Part shown: piece after piece, positions 1 through 5,716 of the stretch
How positions within the stretch are numbered: the stretch's first letter is position 1
How the letters are laid out: every line of letters begins with the position of its first letter
Assembly (NCBI GenBank): GCA_009996555.1
Contig: JAACZX010000073.1
Span: 1-8,943 of the forward strand
Direction of reading: 5' to 3'
From: Chitinophagaceae bacterium
GTDB lineage: Bacteria > Bacteroidota > Bacteroidia > Chitinophagales > Chitinophagaceae
Length of the DNA: 8,943 bases
Made by a program: the position numbers and the translations under genes
Notes under the pieces: generated by a model
Databases searched by the model: none
The model's input: only the letters and a program-made list of their open reading frames with translations
What the model was told of the DNA's origin: nothing

Positions 1-564
1 TTTAAAGCCGGTAAGAAAGAAAATAAGTTGGGCATGCGTGCAAGCGAAACGGCAGAAATGATCTTTGAGAACTGCCGCATTCCTGATGCAAACAGGATTG
101 GTGAAGTGGGTGATGGTTTCAGGCAGGCATTGAAAATACTTGATGGTGGACGTATCTCTATTGCTGCTTTATCATTAGGAATTGCAAAAGGAGCGTTTGA
201 AGCTGCATTGAAATATTCGCAGGAGCGGCATCAGTTCGATCAACCCATTGCTAATTTTCAAGGAATCTCTTTCAAACTGGCAGATATGGCTACAGAAATA
301 GCCGCTGCTGAATTACTGATCATGAAAGCGGCTGATCTTAAAAACAGGGGAGAGAAAGTAACAGAAGCAGGTGCTATGGCAAAGTATTATGCAAGTGAAG
401 TGGCGGTGAAAGTAAGTAATGATGCTGTGCAGATATTTGGTGGCTATGGTTACACCAAAGATTTTCCGGTAGAGAAATTTTATCGTGACAGTAAATTGTG
501 TACTATTGGCGAAGGTACCAGCGAAATACAAAAAATTGTAATTGCCCGTGAGCAACTAAAATAG
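1..564 (+). CDS. Acyl-CoA dehydrogenase, C-terminal part (5' end outside the window)
   Basis: FAD-dependent flavoenzyme that oxidises an acyl-CoA to the 2-enoyl-CoA in fatty-acid beta-oxidation or branched amino-acid breakdown. The frame is open from base 1, so the window holds the last 187 residues of a protein whose family is usually about 380 long. Visible family signatures are [12 protein letters not shown] at residues 4-15 (end of the middle beta domain), the stretch [10 protein letters not shown], the [18 protein letters not shown] motif near the C-terminus, and GEGTSEIQ. The Glu of GEGTSE (codon 511-513) sits where short-chain and butyryl-CoA dehydrogenases carry the catalytic base. 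The overall look is closest to the short-chain/butyryl-CoA type, but chain-length specificity cannot be read from this fragment. A GC-rich hairpin with a T-rich tail follows 23 bases after the TAG stop. Confidence 0.95.
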   Translation, partial: FKAGKKENKLGMRASETAEMIFENCRIPDANRIGEVGDGFRQALKILDGGRISIAALSLGIAKGAFEAALKYSQERHQFDQPIANFQGISFKLADMATEIAAAELLIMKAADLKNRGEKVTEAGAMAKYYASEVAVKVSNDAVQIFGGYGYTKDFPVEKFYRDSKLCTIGEGTSEIQKIVIAREQLK

Positions 565-587
565 TATCGAAGCATGAGAGAAAGCAG

Positions 588-617
588 GCCGTTCCGAAAG
601 GAGCGGCTTTGTTCTTT
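588..617 (+). terminator. Intrinsic terminator of the acyl-CoA dehydrogenase gene
   Basis: An 8-bp stem, gccgttcc (588-595) against ggagcggc (600-607), has one G-T wobble and closes on a GAAA tetraloop. The tail tttgttcttt follows at 608-617. It lies 23 bases after the dehydrogenase stop and its tail reaches the stop codon of the convergent small gene, so it may also slow transcription arriving from the minus strand. Confidence 0.8.
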
Positions 618-789
618 AGTCTAAAAAGTCATCTTCTTCCTTTGGCCCGTACTTGCTGAACAGTTTATCTATAGCCCCGCCAAAAATGGGGAATTTATCT
701 TTTGCAAAATTTTTGATAACATCAATGGCATCATAAGCCTGTTGTTCTGTTAATCCTTTTTCCATTAACCGGTTGATGAGGTCTTGCAT
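616..789 (-). CDS. Small acidic protein of 57 residues, function unknown
   Basis: I translated this gene by hand from ATG (787-789) to TAA (616-618). The protein starts MQDLINRLMEKGLTEQQAYD, has a central segment KNFAKDKFPIFGGAIDKLF (residues 26-44) and ends in the acidic tail KEEDDFLD. There is no signal peptide, membrane segment or cysteine. The pattern of a short amphipathic helix, a GLTEQQA turn, a second helix, KFP, then a GG-containing helix resembles a class of small bacterial proteins of unknown function that I recall with similar LTxxQAxxAxxxVxxFxKxKxP layouts; this is an impression, not a search result. It converges with the dehydrogenase and lies downstream of clpX on the same strand, beyond the clpX terminator. 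A TAnnTTTG-like box with one mismatch (TACCTTTC, minus strand 815-808) lies 19 bases upstream and could give it its own promoter. No Shine-Dalgarno is visible. Confidence 0.7.
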   Translation of the reverse strand: MQDLINRLMEKGLTEQQAYDAIDVIKNFAKDKFPIFGGAIDKLFSKYGPKEEDDFLD

Positions 790-837
790 TTCTTAGTGTT
801 TAAAGTGGAAAGGTAAAAGTTTAAAGTGTTGTATCAG

Positions 838-873
838 CAAAAGAAAAAACCTGTTGATTTTATTCAACAGGTT
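838..873 (-). terminator. Intrinsic terminator downstream of clpX
   Basis: A perfect 10-bp stem is formed by aacctgttga (848-857) and tcaacaggtt (864-873) around a 6-base loop. Read on the minus strand it is followed by a T-rich tail (complement of 838-847). It lies 41 bases after the clpX stop codon. Confidence 0.88.
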
Positions 874-879
874 CAATTA

Positions 880-916
880 TCGTACTTCCAGCTTCGTAAT
901 ATTATACTAGTACTTA
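880..916. repeat. cgtactt repeat in the clpX 3' untranslated region
   Basis: This is a degenerate copy of the repeat at 3979-4008. The first 19 bases differ at one position, and the last 10 (907-916) match 3999-4008 at 9 of 10. The middle carries 7 extra A/T-rich bases. The end of the repeat overlaps the clpX stop codon (TAA at 914-916). Confidence 0.6.
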
Positions 917-2146
917 CGCAACTTTCAGCATACCAAGTTTGCTCTTGTCAAACTTATGTACTGCATAATCAAGTGTAAGGTGGAATTGTTTTTCTTCACT
1001 GCCTGGTAAGTCAAACATTGCATCGGTTAAAATGCTTTCGCAAATACTGCGCAAACCACGTGCGCCCAGCTTATATTCCATTGCTTTTGCCACCATGAAA
1101 TCATACACATCATTATCAACAATCAGTTCAATGCCTTCCAGCTCAAACAGTTTTTTGTATTGTTTAATGAGTGCATTCTTTGGCGTAACAAGAATTTCAC
1201 GGAGTGTTTCTGCATCCAGCGGATTGAGATATGTAACAACAGGTAAGCGGCCCAGCAACTCAGGAATAAGGCCAAAGCTTTTCAGATCCTGTGCATTTAC
1301 ATACTGCAGCAGGTTCTTCTTCATGTGTTCCTGTTCTTCTTTGTTTACATTAAAACCAATTGCATTGGTGTTAACACGGCGTGCAATCACTTTATCAATA
1401 CCATCAAACGCACCACCGCAAATAAAGAGAATGTTTTGTGTGTTGATCTTGATGAGTTTTTGCTCAGGATGTTTACGTCCGCCTTGTGGTGGAACCAGTA
1501 CTTCCGTTCCTTCGAGCAACTTCAGCATACCTTGCTGCACACCTTCACCACTCACATCACGTGTAATGGATGGGTTGTCGCCTTTACGTGCAATTTTATC
1601 GATCTCATCAATGTACACAATTCCTTTTTCAGCAGCAGCCACATCGTAATTACAAACCTGTAACAAACGTGTAAGAATGCTTTCCACATCTTCGCCCACA
1701 TAACCGGCTTCTGTAAATACAGTGGCATCAACAATGGCAAAAGGAACATTCAGAAGTTTGGCAATTGTTTTTGCAAGTAAGGTTTTACCGGTACCGGTTT
1801 CACCTACCATTACAATATTGCTTTTCTCAATTTCTATTTCGCTTTCTGCTTTTTGTTTTAAACGTTTGTAGTGGTTGTAAACGGCAACTGCCAGTGTTTT
1901 CTTGGCTTCATCCTGACCAATGATGTATTCATCAAGGAAGCGTTTGATCTCCACCGGTTTTTTCACATTGAGTTTAAAGCTGGAAGTGGTTGCTTCATTG
2001 CGGAGCAGCAACTCCTGTGCAATGATCTCCTGTGCATGTTCAACGCAATTCTCACAGATATGACCTTCCTGCCCTGCGATGAGGATCTTCACTTCGTCTC
2101 TGCTTCTGCCACAAAAAGAACAATGCAACATATTGTTTTTCGCCAT
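914..2146 (-). CDS. clpX: ATP-dependent Clp protease, ATP-binding unfoldase subunit ClpX
   Basis: AAA+ hexameric unfoldase that recognises tagged proteins, unfolds them and threads them into ClpP; cytoplasmic. The 410-residue length is normal for the family. The N-terminal zinc-binding domain has C9, C12, C31 and C34. The Walker A motif GETGTGKT is at 115-122, the GYVG pore loop at 148-151, Walker B IVYIDEID at 176-183, the RKH loop residues at 224-226, the IGF loop that docks on ClpP at 263-265, the arginine-finger motif [10 protein letters not shown] with R300, and sensor 2 GARGLRS with R363. All key residues are present, so it should be active. It lies 139 bases downstream of the second clpP but is separated from it by a strong terminator and has its own promoter-like box, which suggests independent transcription. 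There is no clear Shine-Dalgarno before the ATG. Confidence 0.99.
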   Translation of the reverse strand: MAKNNMLHCSFCGRSRDEVKILIAGQEGHICENCVEHAQEIIAQELLLRNEATTSSFKLNVKKPVEIKRFLDEYIIGQDEAKKTLAVAVYNHYKRLKQKAESEIEIEKSNIVMVGETGTGKTLLAKTIAKLLNVPFAIVDATVFTEAGYVGEDVESILTRLLQVCNYDVAAAEKGIVYIDEIDKIARKGDNPSITRDVSGEGVQQGMLKLLEGTEVLVPPQGGRKHPEQKLIKINTQNILFICGGAFDGIDKVIARRVNTNAIGFNVNKEEQEHMKKNLLQYVNAQDLKSFGLIPELLGRLPVVTYLNPLDAETLREILVTPKNALIKQYKKLFELEGIELIVDNDVYDFMVAKAMEYKLGARGLRSICESILTDAMFDLPGSEEKQFHLTLDYAVHKFDKSKLGMLKVA

Positions 2147-2189
2147 TTGGAATGGGTTTTCAGGTTGGTTTGGTTATACAAAGCCAACT

Positions 2190-2197
2190 CAAAGATA
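2190..2197 (-). promoter_or_regulatory. Candidate clpX promoter, -7 box
   Basis: The minus strand reads TATCTTTG here, a full match to the Bacteroidota -7 consensus TAnnTTTG. It lies 43 bases upstream of the clpX ATG and just after the clpP terminator, which is where a clpX promoter is expected. No convincing TTTG element is seen at -33, so the call rests on one short box and its position. Confidence 0.5.
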
Positions 2198-2225
2198 ATA
2201 ATGCTTTTTAATTAAGGTAGTAGAA

Positions 2226-2267
2226 TGATAAAAAAGGGATGGAATACTACAAGTTTCCATCCCTTTT
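2226..2267 (-). terminator. Intrinsic terminator downstream of the clpP pair
   Basis: A perfect 13-bp stem, aaaagggatggaa (2232-2244) against ttccatccctttt (2255-2267), encloses a 10-base loop. On the minus strand it is followed by a run of T. It starts 18 bases after the stop of the second clpP and separates it from clpX. Confidence 0.92.
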
Positions 2268-2285
2268 GCTGCTGTAAATAATTGA

Positions 2286-2912
2286 CTACAGCTTATCTAA
2301 GATGCCATCCACAATGCCGTATTTCACAGCTTCATTGGCATCCATCCAGTAATCACGGTCAAAATCTTTTAACACCTGCTCAACTGTTTTGCCGCAGTTT
2401 TCAGCAAGTATTTTAGCGCCCATTTCCTTTGTTTTGGCTATTTGTGCAGCAATGATCTCAAGATCTGCACTGGTACCTTGTGCACCACCAATGCTTGGCT
2501 GGTGGATCATCACTTCTCCACTTGGGAAAATGTAACGTTTGCCTTTAGTACCACCACTCAGCAGAATAGAACCCATTGATGCGGCCATACCCATGCAAAT
2601 GGTGCTTACGGGTGAACTGATGAGCTTCATGGTATCATAAATAACCATACCGCTTGTTACCACGCCGCCGGGGCTGTTGATATAAAGTTTTATTTCTTCG
2701 CCGGGTTTCACTGCATCTAAGTACAGTAATTTGTTTACGATCTCTTTTGCAGAATTATCGTGTACAACACCCCAGAAAAAGATCTTGCGTTGTTCTAAGA
2801 ATTTTTTATTGTAAGGACCAAAGGCGGCCGTTAAGTTTTCAAACGGGTTTTCTTTTGGCTCATCTTCTTCATCTTCGAAACGAACAGGAAACTGTAAATT
2901 ATATTGCTTCAT
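2286..2912 (-). CDS. clpP: ClpP-family serine protease, second divergent paralogue
   Basis: Clp peptidase subunit of 208 residues. The Ser-His-Asp triad is intact: S112 in GMAASMG, H137 in MIHQP, and D187 in DFDRDYWM. The family motif YINSPGG is at 77-83. It is clearly a separate paralogue of the neighbouring ClpP. Its N-terminus is unlike canonical ClpP: an acidic stretch FEDEEDEPKEN at about 12-22 and FGPYNKKFLEQRKIFFWG take the place of the usual DxFSRLxxxRIIFMG region that forms the axial loop and the outer hydrophobic cleft. It starts 20 bases after the upstream clpP stop, so the two are almost certainly co-transcribed, which favours a mixed 14-mer or paired homo-heptamers. By established precedent organisms with two ClpPs may assemble both into one particle; whether this one docks ClpX is unknown. 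A strong terminator follows. Confidence 0.96.
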   Translation of the reverse strand: MKQYNLQFPVRFEDEEDEPKENPFENLTAAFGPYNKKFLEQRKIFFWGVVHDNSAKEIVNKLLYLDAVKPGEEIKLYINSPGGVVTSGMVIYDTMKLISSPVSTICMGMAASMGSILLSGGTKGKRYIFPSGEVMIHQPSIGGAQGTSADLEIIAAQIAKTKEMGAKILAENCGKTVEQVLKDFDRDYWMDANEAVKYGIVDGILDKL

Positions 2913-2932
2913 TGTTGTAACTGTTTTGAGGT

Positions 2933-3628
2933 TTAGCTGTCTTTTGATTTACGTGGATTCATCACCAGTACTTCATCAACAAGTCCATATTCTTTTGCTT
3001 CTGCAGCTGTCATCCAGAAATCACGGTCGCTGTCTTCTTTTACTTTTTCAAAAGGCTGACCACTGTGGTAAGAAATGATTTCATACAATTCTTCTTTCAG
3101 TTTCTTCACTTCATTTACCATGATCTGTATGTCTGTTGCCTGGCCACCCGCACCACCATAAGGTTGATGCAGCATAATGCGTGAATGTTTCAGGGCAGTG
3201 CGCTTACCGGCTGTGCCTGCACACATCAGCACTGCACCCATGCTTGCTGCCATACCAATGGTAATGGTGCTTACATCGGGGGTGATGTATTGCATGGTAT
3301 CATAAATGCCAAGACCTGCATAAATACTTCCGCCGGGGCTGTTGATGTACATCTGTATATCACGTGTGCGGTCGGTACTTTCTAAAAACAATAACTGTGC
3401 AGTTACAATGTTTGCAACATAATCATTGACAGGTTCGCCCATGAAAATGATACGGTCCATCATTAAACGTGAAAAAACATCCATGCTGGCTACGTTCAGC
3501 GGACGCTCTTCAATAATGTATGGCGTAAGATTAGTTGGGGTGAAAGCGTTTTGATAATTGTGCAAAGTTGCGCCGGATATACCACGGTGTTTCACGGCGT
3601 ATTTCTCAAATTCTTTATTCAAATCCAT
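2933..3628 (-). CDS. clpP: ATP-dependent Clp protease proteolytic subunit ClpP, canonical type
   Basis: Serine peptidase that forms the double-ring degradation chamber fed by ClpX; cytoplasmic. It has 231 residues, longer than the usual 195-207, because of an N-terminal extension of roughly 35 residues that may be a self-cleaved propeptide (inferred from length). The triad is S129 in GMAASMG, H154 in MLHQP and D203 in DSDRDFWM. The canonical N-terminal region is present as ERPLNVASMDVFSRLMMDRI at 41-60, and YINSPGG is at 94-100. It is the first gene of the clpP pair, downstream of tig and its terminator. I see no perfect TAnnTTTG box upstream; the nearest is TAACTTGG on the minus strand at 3705-3698, with one mismatch. 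Confidence 0.98.
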   Translation of the reverse strand: MDLNKEFEKYAVKHRGISGATLHNYQNAFTPTNLTPYIIEERPLNVASMDVFSRLMMDRIIFMGEPVNDYVANIVTAQLLFLESTDRTRDIQMYINSPGGSIYAGLGIYDTMQYITPDVSTITIGMAASMGAVLMCAGTAGKRTALKHSRIMLHQPYGGAGGQATDIQIMVNEVKKLKEELYEIISYHSGQPFEKVKEDSDRDFWMTAAEAKEYGLVDEVLVMNPRKSKDS

Positions 3629-3836
3629 AATCGTTTATTTTCCGGTTTGAAGTTAAGGGAATCGTTTGGAATAGGAACCAACAGGAACATTTACAACCCA
3701 AGTTAGTAATGGATCATGAAAAAAGATCGCATTGATTCTTCCTGGCTCAAAAGCCTGCAATAAAATTGCAGTTTAGCATTTTCAAATACCATGCAAGGCA
3801 TGAAAGCAGGACATTAAGGCAGAAGAGACGGTTTGT

Positions 3837-3861
3837 GGTTTAAGGTTTATGGTTTAAAGTT
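3837..3861. repeat. Short ggttta word repeat
   Basis: Three tandem ggttta units separated by single bases, ending in aaagtt. The same vocabulary (gtttaaag, gtttaagg) occurs at 795-830 and in the inverted repeat at 5405-5461, all three between genes and none inside one. Confidence 0.55.
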
Positions 3862-3893
3862 GCGGAGCCTCGGTTATTATGGCTGGGTTTATT

Positions 3894-3920
3894 GCAGATT
3901 ACAGATTTTAGATTTCAGAT
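3894..3920. repeat. Short cagattt word repeat
   Basis: Degenerate tandem copies of the word cagatt/agattt (cagatt, cagatttt, agatttcagat). It is intergenic, downstream of the tig terminator on the minus strand. It looks like a low-complexity intergenic repeat; no function can be assigned. Confidence 0.45.
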
Positions 3921-3929
3921 GTTGGAGGC

Positions 3930-3972
3930 TTGCTTAAACAAAAACCCCACTGTTGTTTGTACAGCGGGGTTT
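3930..3972 (-). terminator. Intrinsic terminator downstream of tig
   Basis: A 12-bp stem, aaaccccactgt (3942-3953) against acagcggggttt (3961-3972), has one position that is G-U in the minus-strand RNA and a 7-base loop. A short T-rich tail follows on the minus strand. It lies 36 bases after the tig stop codon. Confidence 0.85.
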
Positions 3973-3978
3973 AATATT

Positions 3979-4008
3979 TCGTACTTCCAACTTCGTACCT
4001 CGTACTTA
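3979..4008. repeat. cgtactt repeat in the tig 3' untranslated region
   Basis: Three related units, cgtacttc/cgtacc/cgtactta, run right up to the tig stop codon. The first 19 bases (3979-3997) match 880-898, downstream of clpX, at 18 of 19 positions. Both copies lie between a stop codon and a terminator hairpin, with the same 6-base gap to the hairpin. Confidence 0.65.
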
Positions 4009-5382
4009 TTAATGGTGATGATGTTGGTGCTCTTCGTTCATCTTAATGAACTCTTCTGAGCTGATTTCTTTTTCATCTTTCTTTACCTGGCCTTCTGCCC
4101 ACACAAATACTTTTTCTGTTACAAGACGGCGGTAAGTCTGGTCAACCTGCTGTTCGTCTTTCAGCAAACCATCAACATACTGATCTAACCATTCCAGGTT
4201 ACCATCACCCAGGCTCATACTGCCAAAGTAGCTGAGCACCTGCTGGCGCATGCTTTCTTTCAGTTCTTCCTGTGTAACGTCCAGTTTATTTTCAGTAATG
4301 ATCTTATCTGTGATCAATGTCCAGCGGAGCTGGTTGTTGAAGGTTGGGAACTCAGCTTCCACTTCTTCAGCCGACTTTGGTTTTTCACCAGAAGTAGCCA
4401 ACCATTTTTTCAGGAAGCTTTCAGGTAGTTCCATTTTTGTATCATCTAACAATACATGGTACAGGTGGTGCTGTATCTGGTTGCTGCTTTGGCGATCCCA
4501 GTAAGCCTGGATATCGGCTTCAACAGCTGCACGGAAATCAGCTTCTGTTGCAATGTCTTTTCCGGGAAGCGCTTCTTTAAAAAACTCTTCGTTCATTTCA
4601 CGCTTCTCAATCAAACCAACCTTTGTGATGGTGAGTTTGAAATTTTTTCCTTCTGCTTCAGCAGCATCTTTTAAACCAAGATCACTCACTACCCAGTTGC
4701 GTTCTTTTTCTTCAAATGCATCGGCCAGTGTAATGACAATGGTATCGTCTTTCTTTTTACCCTGCAGCTGCGTGCGGTAAGCAGGTGTAAAATATTTAAC
4801 CAGGAGAGAGTTGTCTTTTTTAGTACCGCCTTCAACCACATTACCTTCTGCATCACTTTCTTCAAACGTAAGGTTCAGCACATTGTCGTCGCTGTTTACT
4901 GCTTCAGGTTCGGTCATTTTGCCGAAACGGTTTTGTAAACGCTCAATTTCTTCGTTCACCATGTCAGCAGTAGCTTTCACACGGTAGTAAGGAGCATTTA
5001 TTTTACCAAGGTTGATCTCAAACGCAGGCTTCAAACCAATTTCAAAATCAAAGCTGTAATCAGCCGGTTGATCCATGTTTGGTTTAAACTCTGTATTGGT
5101 AAGCGGAAGTGGCTGGGCAAAAATGTCCAGTTTCTCATTTACCAGGTAGTCGTTCAATCCTTTTTCAATATTGCGGATCACTTCTTCGGTAAAAATACCC
5201 GGGCCATACATCTTCTTCACCATTCCGGCAGGAACCATGCCTTTACGGAAGCCGGGAATATTCGCCTGCTTGCTGTACGTTTTTAATGTTTTTTCAAACG
5301 CAGGAAAATATTCTTCCTTGGTGATCTTTACAGTGAGTTTGTCATTTAACAACCCAATGTTTTCTCTTGTTACTGTAGCCAT
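4009..5382 (-). CDS. tig: Trigger factor, ribosome-associated chaperone
   Basis: Chaperone that docks at the ribosomal exit tunnel and shields nascent chains. It has 457 residues, slightly longer than the usual 430-ish. The ribosome-docking signature GFRKGMVP is at 44-51 in the N-terminal domain. The region at about 155-258 corresponds to the FKBP-type prolyl isomerase domain but is poorly conserved; I cannot recognise the usual active-site residues, so it may lack isomerase activity. Residues from about 260 form the long helical C-terminal chaperone domain. The protein ends EEHQHHHH, a natural histidine-rich tail. The tig, clpP, clpX order is the same as in many bacteria, though a terminator separates tig from clpP here. 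Upstream, on the same strand, is tRNA-Leu, and no clear promoter box lies in the 92-base gap, so read-through from the tRNA unit is possible. Confidence 0.97.
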   Translation of the reverse strand: MATVTRENIGLLNDKLTVKITKEEYFPAFEKTLKTYSKQANIPGFRKGMVPAGMVKKMYGPGIFTEEVIRNIEKGLNDYLVNEKLDIFAQPLPLTNTEFKPNMDQPADYSFDFEIGLKPAFEINLGKINAPYYRVKATADMVNEEIERLQNRFGKMTEPEAVNSDDNVLNLTFEESDAEGNVVEGGTKKDNSLLVKYFTPAYRTQLQGKKKDDTIVITLADAFEEKERNWVVSDLGLKDAAEAEGKNFKLTITKVGLIEKREMNEEFFKEALPGKDIATEADFRAAVEADIQAYWDRQSSNQIQHHLYHVLLDDTKMELPESFLKKWLATSGEKPKSAEEVEAEFPTFNNQLRWTLITDKIITENKLDVTQEELKESMRQQVLSYFGSMSLGDGNLEWLDQYVDGLLKDEQQVDQTYRRLVTEKVFVWAEGQVKKDEKEISSEEFIKMNEEHQHHHH

Positions 5383-5404
5383 AAATAACGTTGAATGTTT
5401 GAAT

Positions 5405-5461
5405 GTTTAAAGTTTAAGGTTGGGGGTCGAACGTTGAAACATTCAACTTTAAACCTTAAAC
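5405..5461. repeat. Imperfect inverted repeat upstream of tig
   Basis: The 17-base arms gtttaaagtttaaggtt (5405-5421) and aactttaaaccttaaac (5445-5461) pair with one mismatch and one wobble around a 23-base loop. A direct repeat aacgttgaa occurs at 5387-5395 and again in the loop at 5430-5438. No T-run follows on the minus strand, so it does not look like a tRNA terminator. It lies in the leader of tig if that gene is read from the tRNA promoter. Confidence 0.6.
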
Positions 5462-5474
5462 TGTAGTTGTTTTG

Positions 5475-5556
5475 TCCGGATGGAGGGACTCGAACCCCCA
5501 CACCTCACGGCATCAGATCCTAAGTCTGACGTGTCTACCAATTTCACCACATCCGG
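5475..5556 (-). tRNA. tRNA-Leu, anticodon UAG
   Basis: An 82-base class II tRNA on the minus strand. The acceptor stem is CCGGATG (5556-5550) with CATCCGG (5482-5476), followed by discriminator A73 at 5475. The D arm is GTG-AAATTGGTAGA-CAC. The anticodon arm is TCAGA-CTTAGGA-TCTGA, giving anticodon TAG at 5522-5520, which reads CUA leucine codons. There is a long variable arm, and the T arm is GGGGG-TTCGAGT-CCCTC. The terminal CCA is not encoded (ACAA follows), so it must be added by nucleotidyltransferase. The first pair is C1-G72 rather than the G1-C72 common for leucine tRNAs. Confidence 0.97.
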
Positions 5557-5568
5557 AAGAGCGAACAT

Positions 5569-5593
5569 CCAATGTAAAAAATCCAAATTTCAA
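5569..5593 (-). promoter_or_regulatory. Candidate proximal tRNA-Leu promoter
   Basis: On the minus strand TACATTGG (5576-5569) is a near match to TAnnTTTG, with one mismatch. A TTG lies at 5593-5591, 14 bases upstream of it. The spacing would start transcription a few bases before the mature tRNA 5' end. A perfect TACCTTTG box further upstream (5659-5652) is an alternative. Confidence 0.35.
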
Positions 5594-5651
5594 TACTGCT
5601 GTGAGCGTTGAATATTGGTTTTTGTTCGTTGGACCTTTTTAAAATGGTTTG

Positions 5652-5659
5652 CAAAGGTA
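5652..5659 (-). promoter_or_regulatory. Candidate distal tRNA-Leu promoter, -7 box
   Basis: The minus strand reads TACCTTTG, a perfect TAnnTTTG match. It points at tRNA-Leu and would give a leader of roughly 90 bases. No TTTG element is seen at the -33 distance. It would overlap the 5' region of rel if rel starts upstream of 5717. Confidence 0.3.
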
Positions 5660-5702
5660 GGGGGTTTCAGCATTTCATGCGTTTTGGAAAACCTGTTTTT
5701 CG

Positions 5703-5710
5703 TAAATTCG
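5703..5710 (+). promoter_or_regulatory. Candidate rel promoter, -7 box
   Basis: TAAATTCG differs from TAnnTTTG at one position. A TTTTG at 5682-5686 lies 16 bases upstream and could serve as the -33 element. Transcription would start at about 5714, leaving essentially no leader before the candidate CTG start of rel at 5717. Confidence 0.35.
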
Positions 5711-5716
5711 CATTTA

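Larger units (their letters stand above)
3629..3929. other. Intergenic region between clpP and the tig terminator, no gene seen
   Basis: I see no credible gene in these 300 bases; the longest forward candidate, starting at 3717, is 15 codons. The region must hold the clpP promoter, but only a weak box is visible. It contains several small hairpins: ggct-caaa-agcc (3744-3755) and ctgcaat-aaa-attgcag (3755-3771), followed by catgc-aag-gcatg (3790-3802). It also contains two patches of low-complexity repeat words at 3837-3861 and 3894-3920, listed separately. Confidence 0.6.

Noticed and set aside
1032..1649. A 205-codon open frame on the plus strand opposite clpX
   Set aside because: It lies entirely antisense to a perfectly conserved clpX, has low-complexity Ser/Arg/Cys-rich sequence and no family resemblance; a shadow of clpX codon use.
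3717..3764. A 15-codon plus-strand ORF starting MKKDRIDSSW upstream of clpP
   Set aside because: Very short, no promoter or ribosome binding site, and it ends within a small hairpin; likely chance.
3837..3920. Repeat words between clpP and tig as a CRISPR array
   Set aside because: Units are 6-8 bases, degenerate and without spacers of constant length; no cas gene is present.
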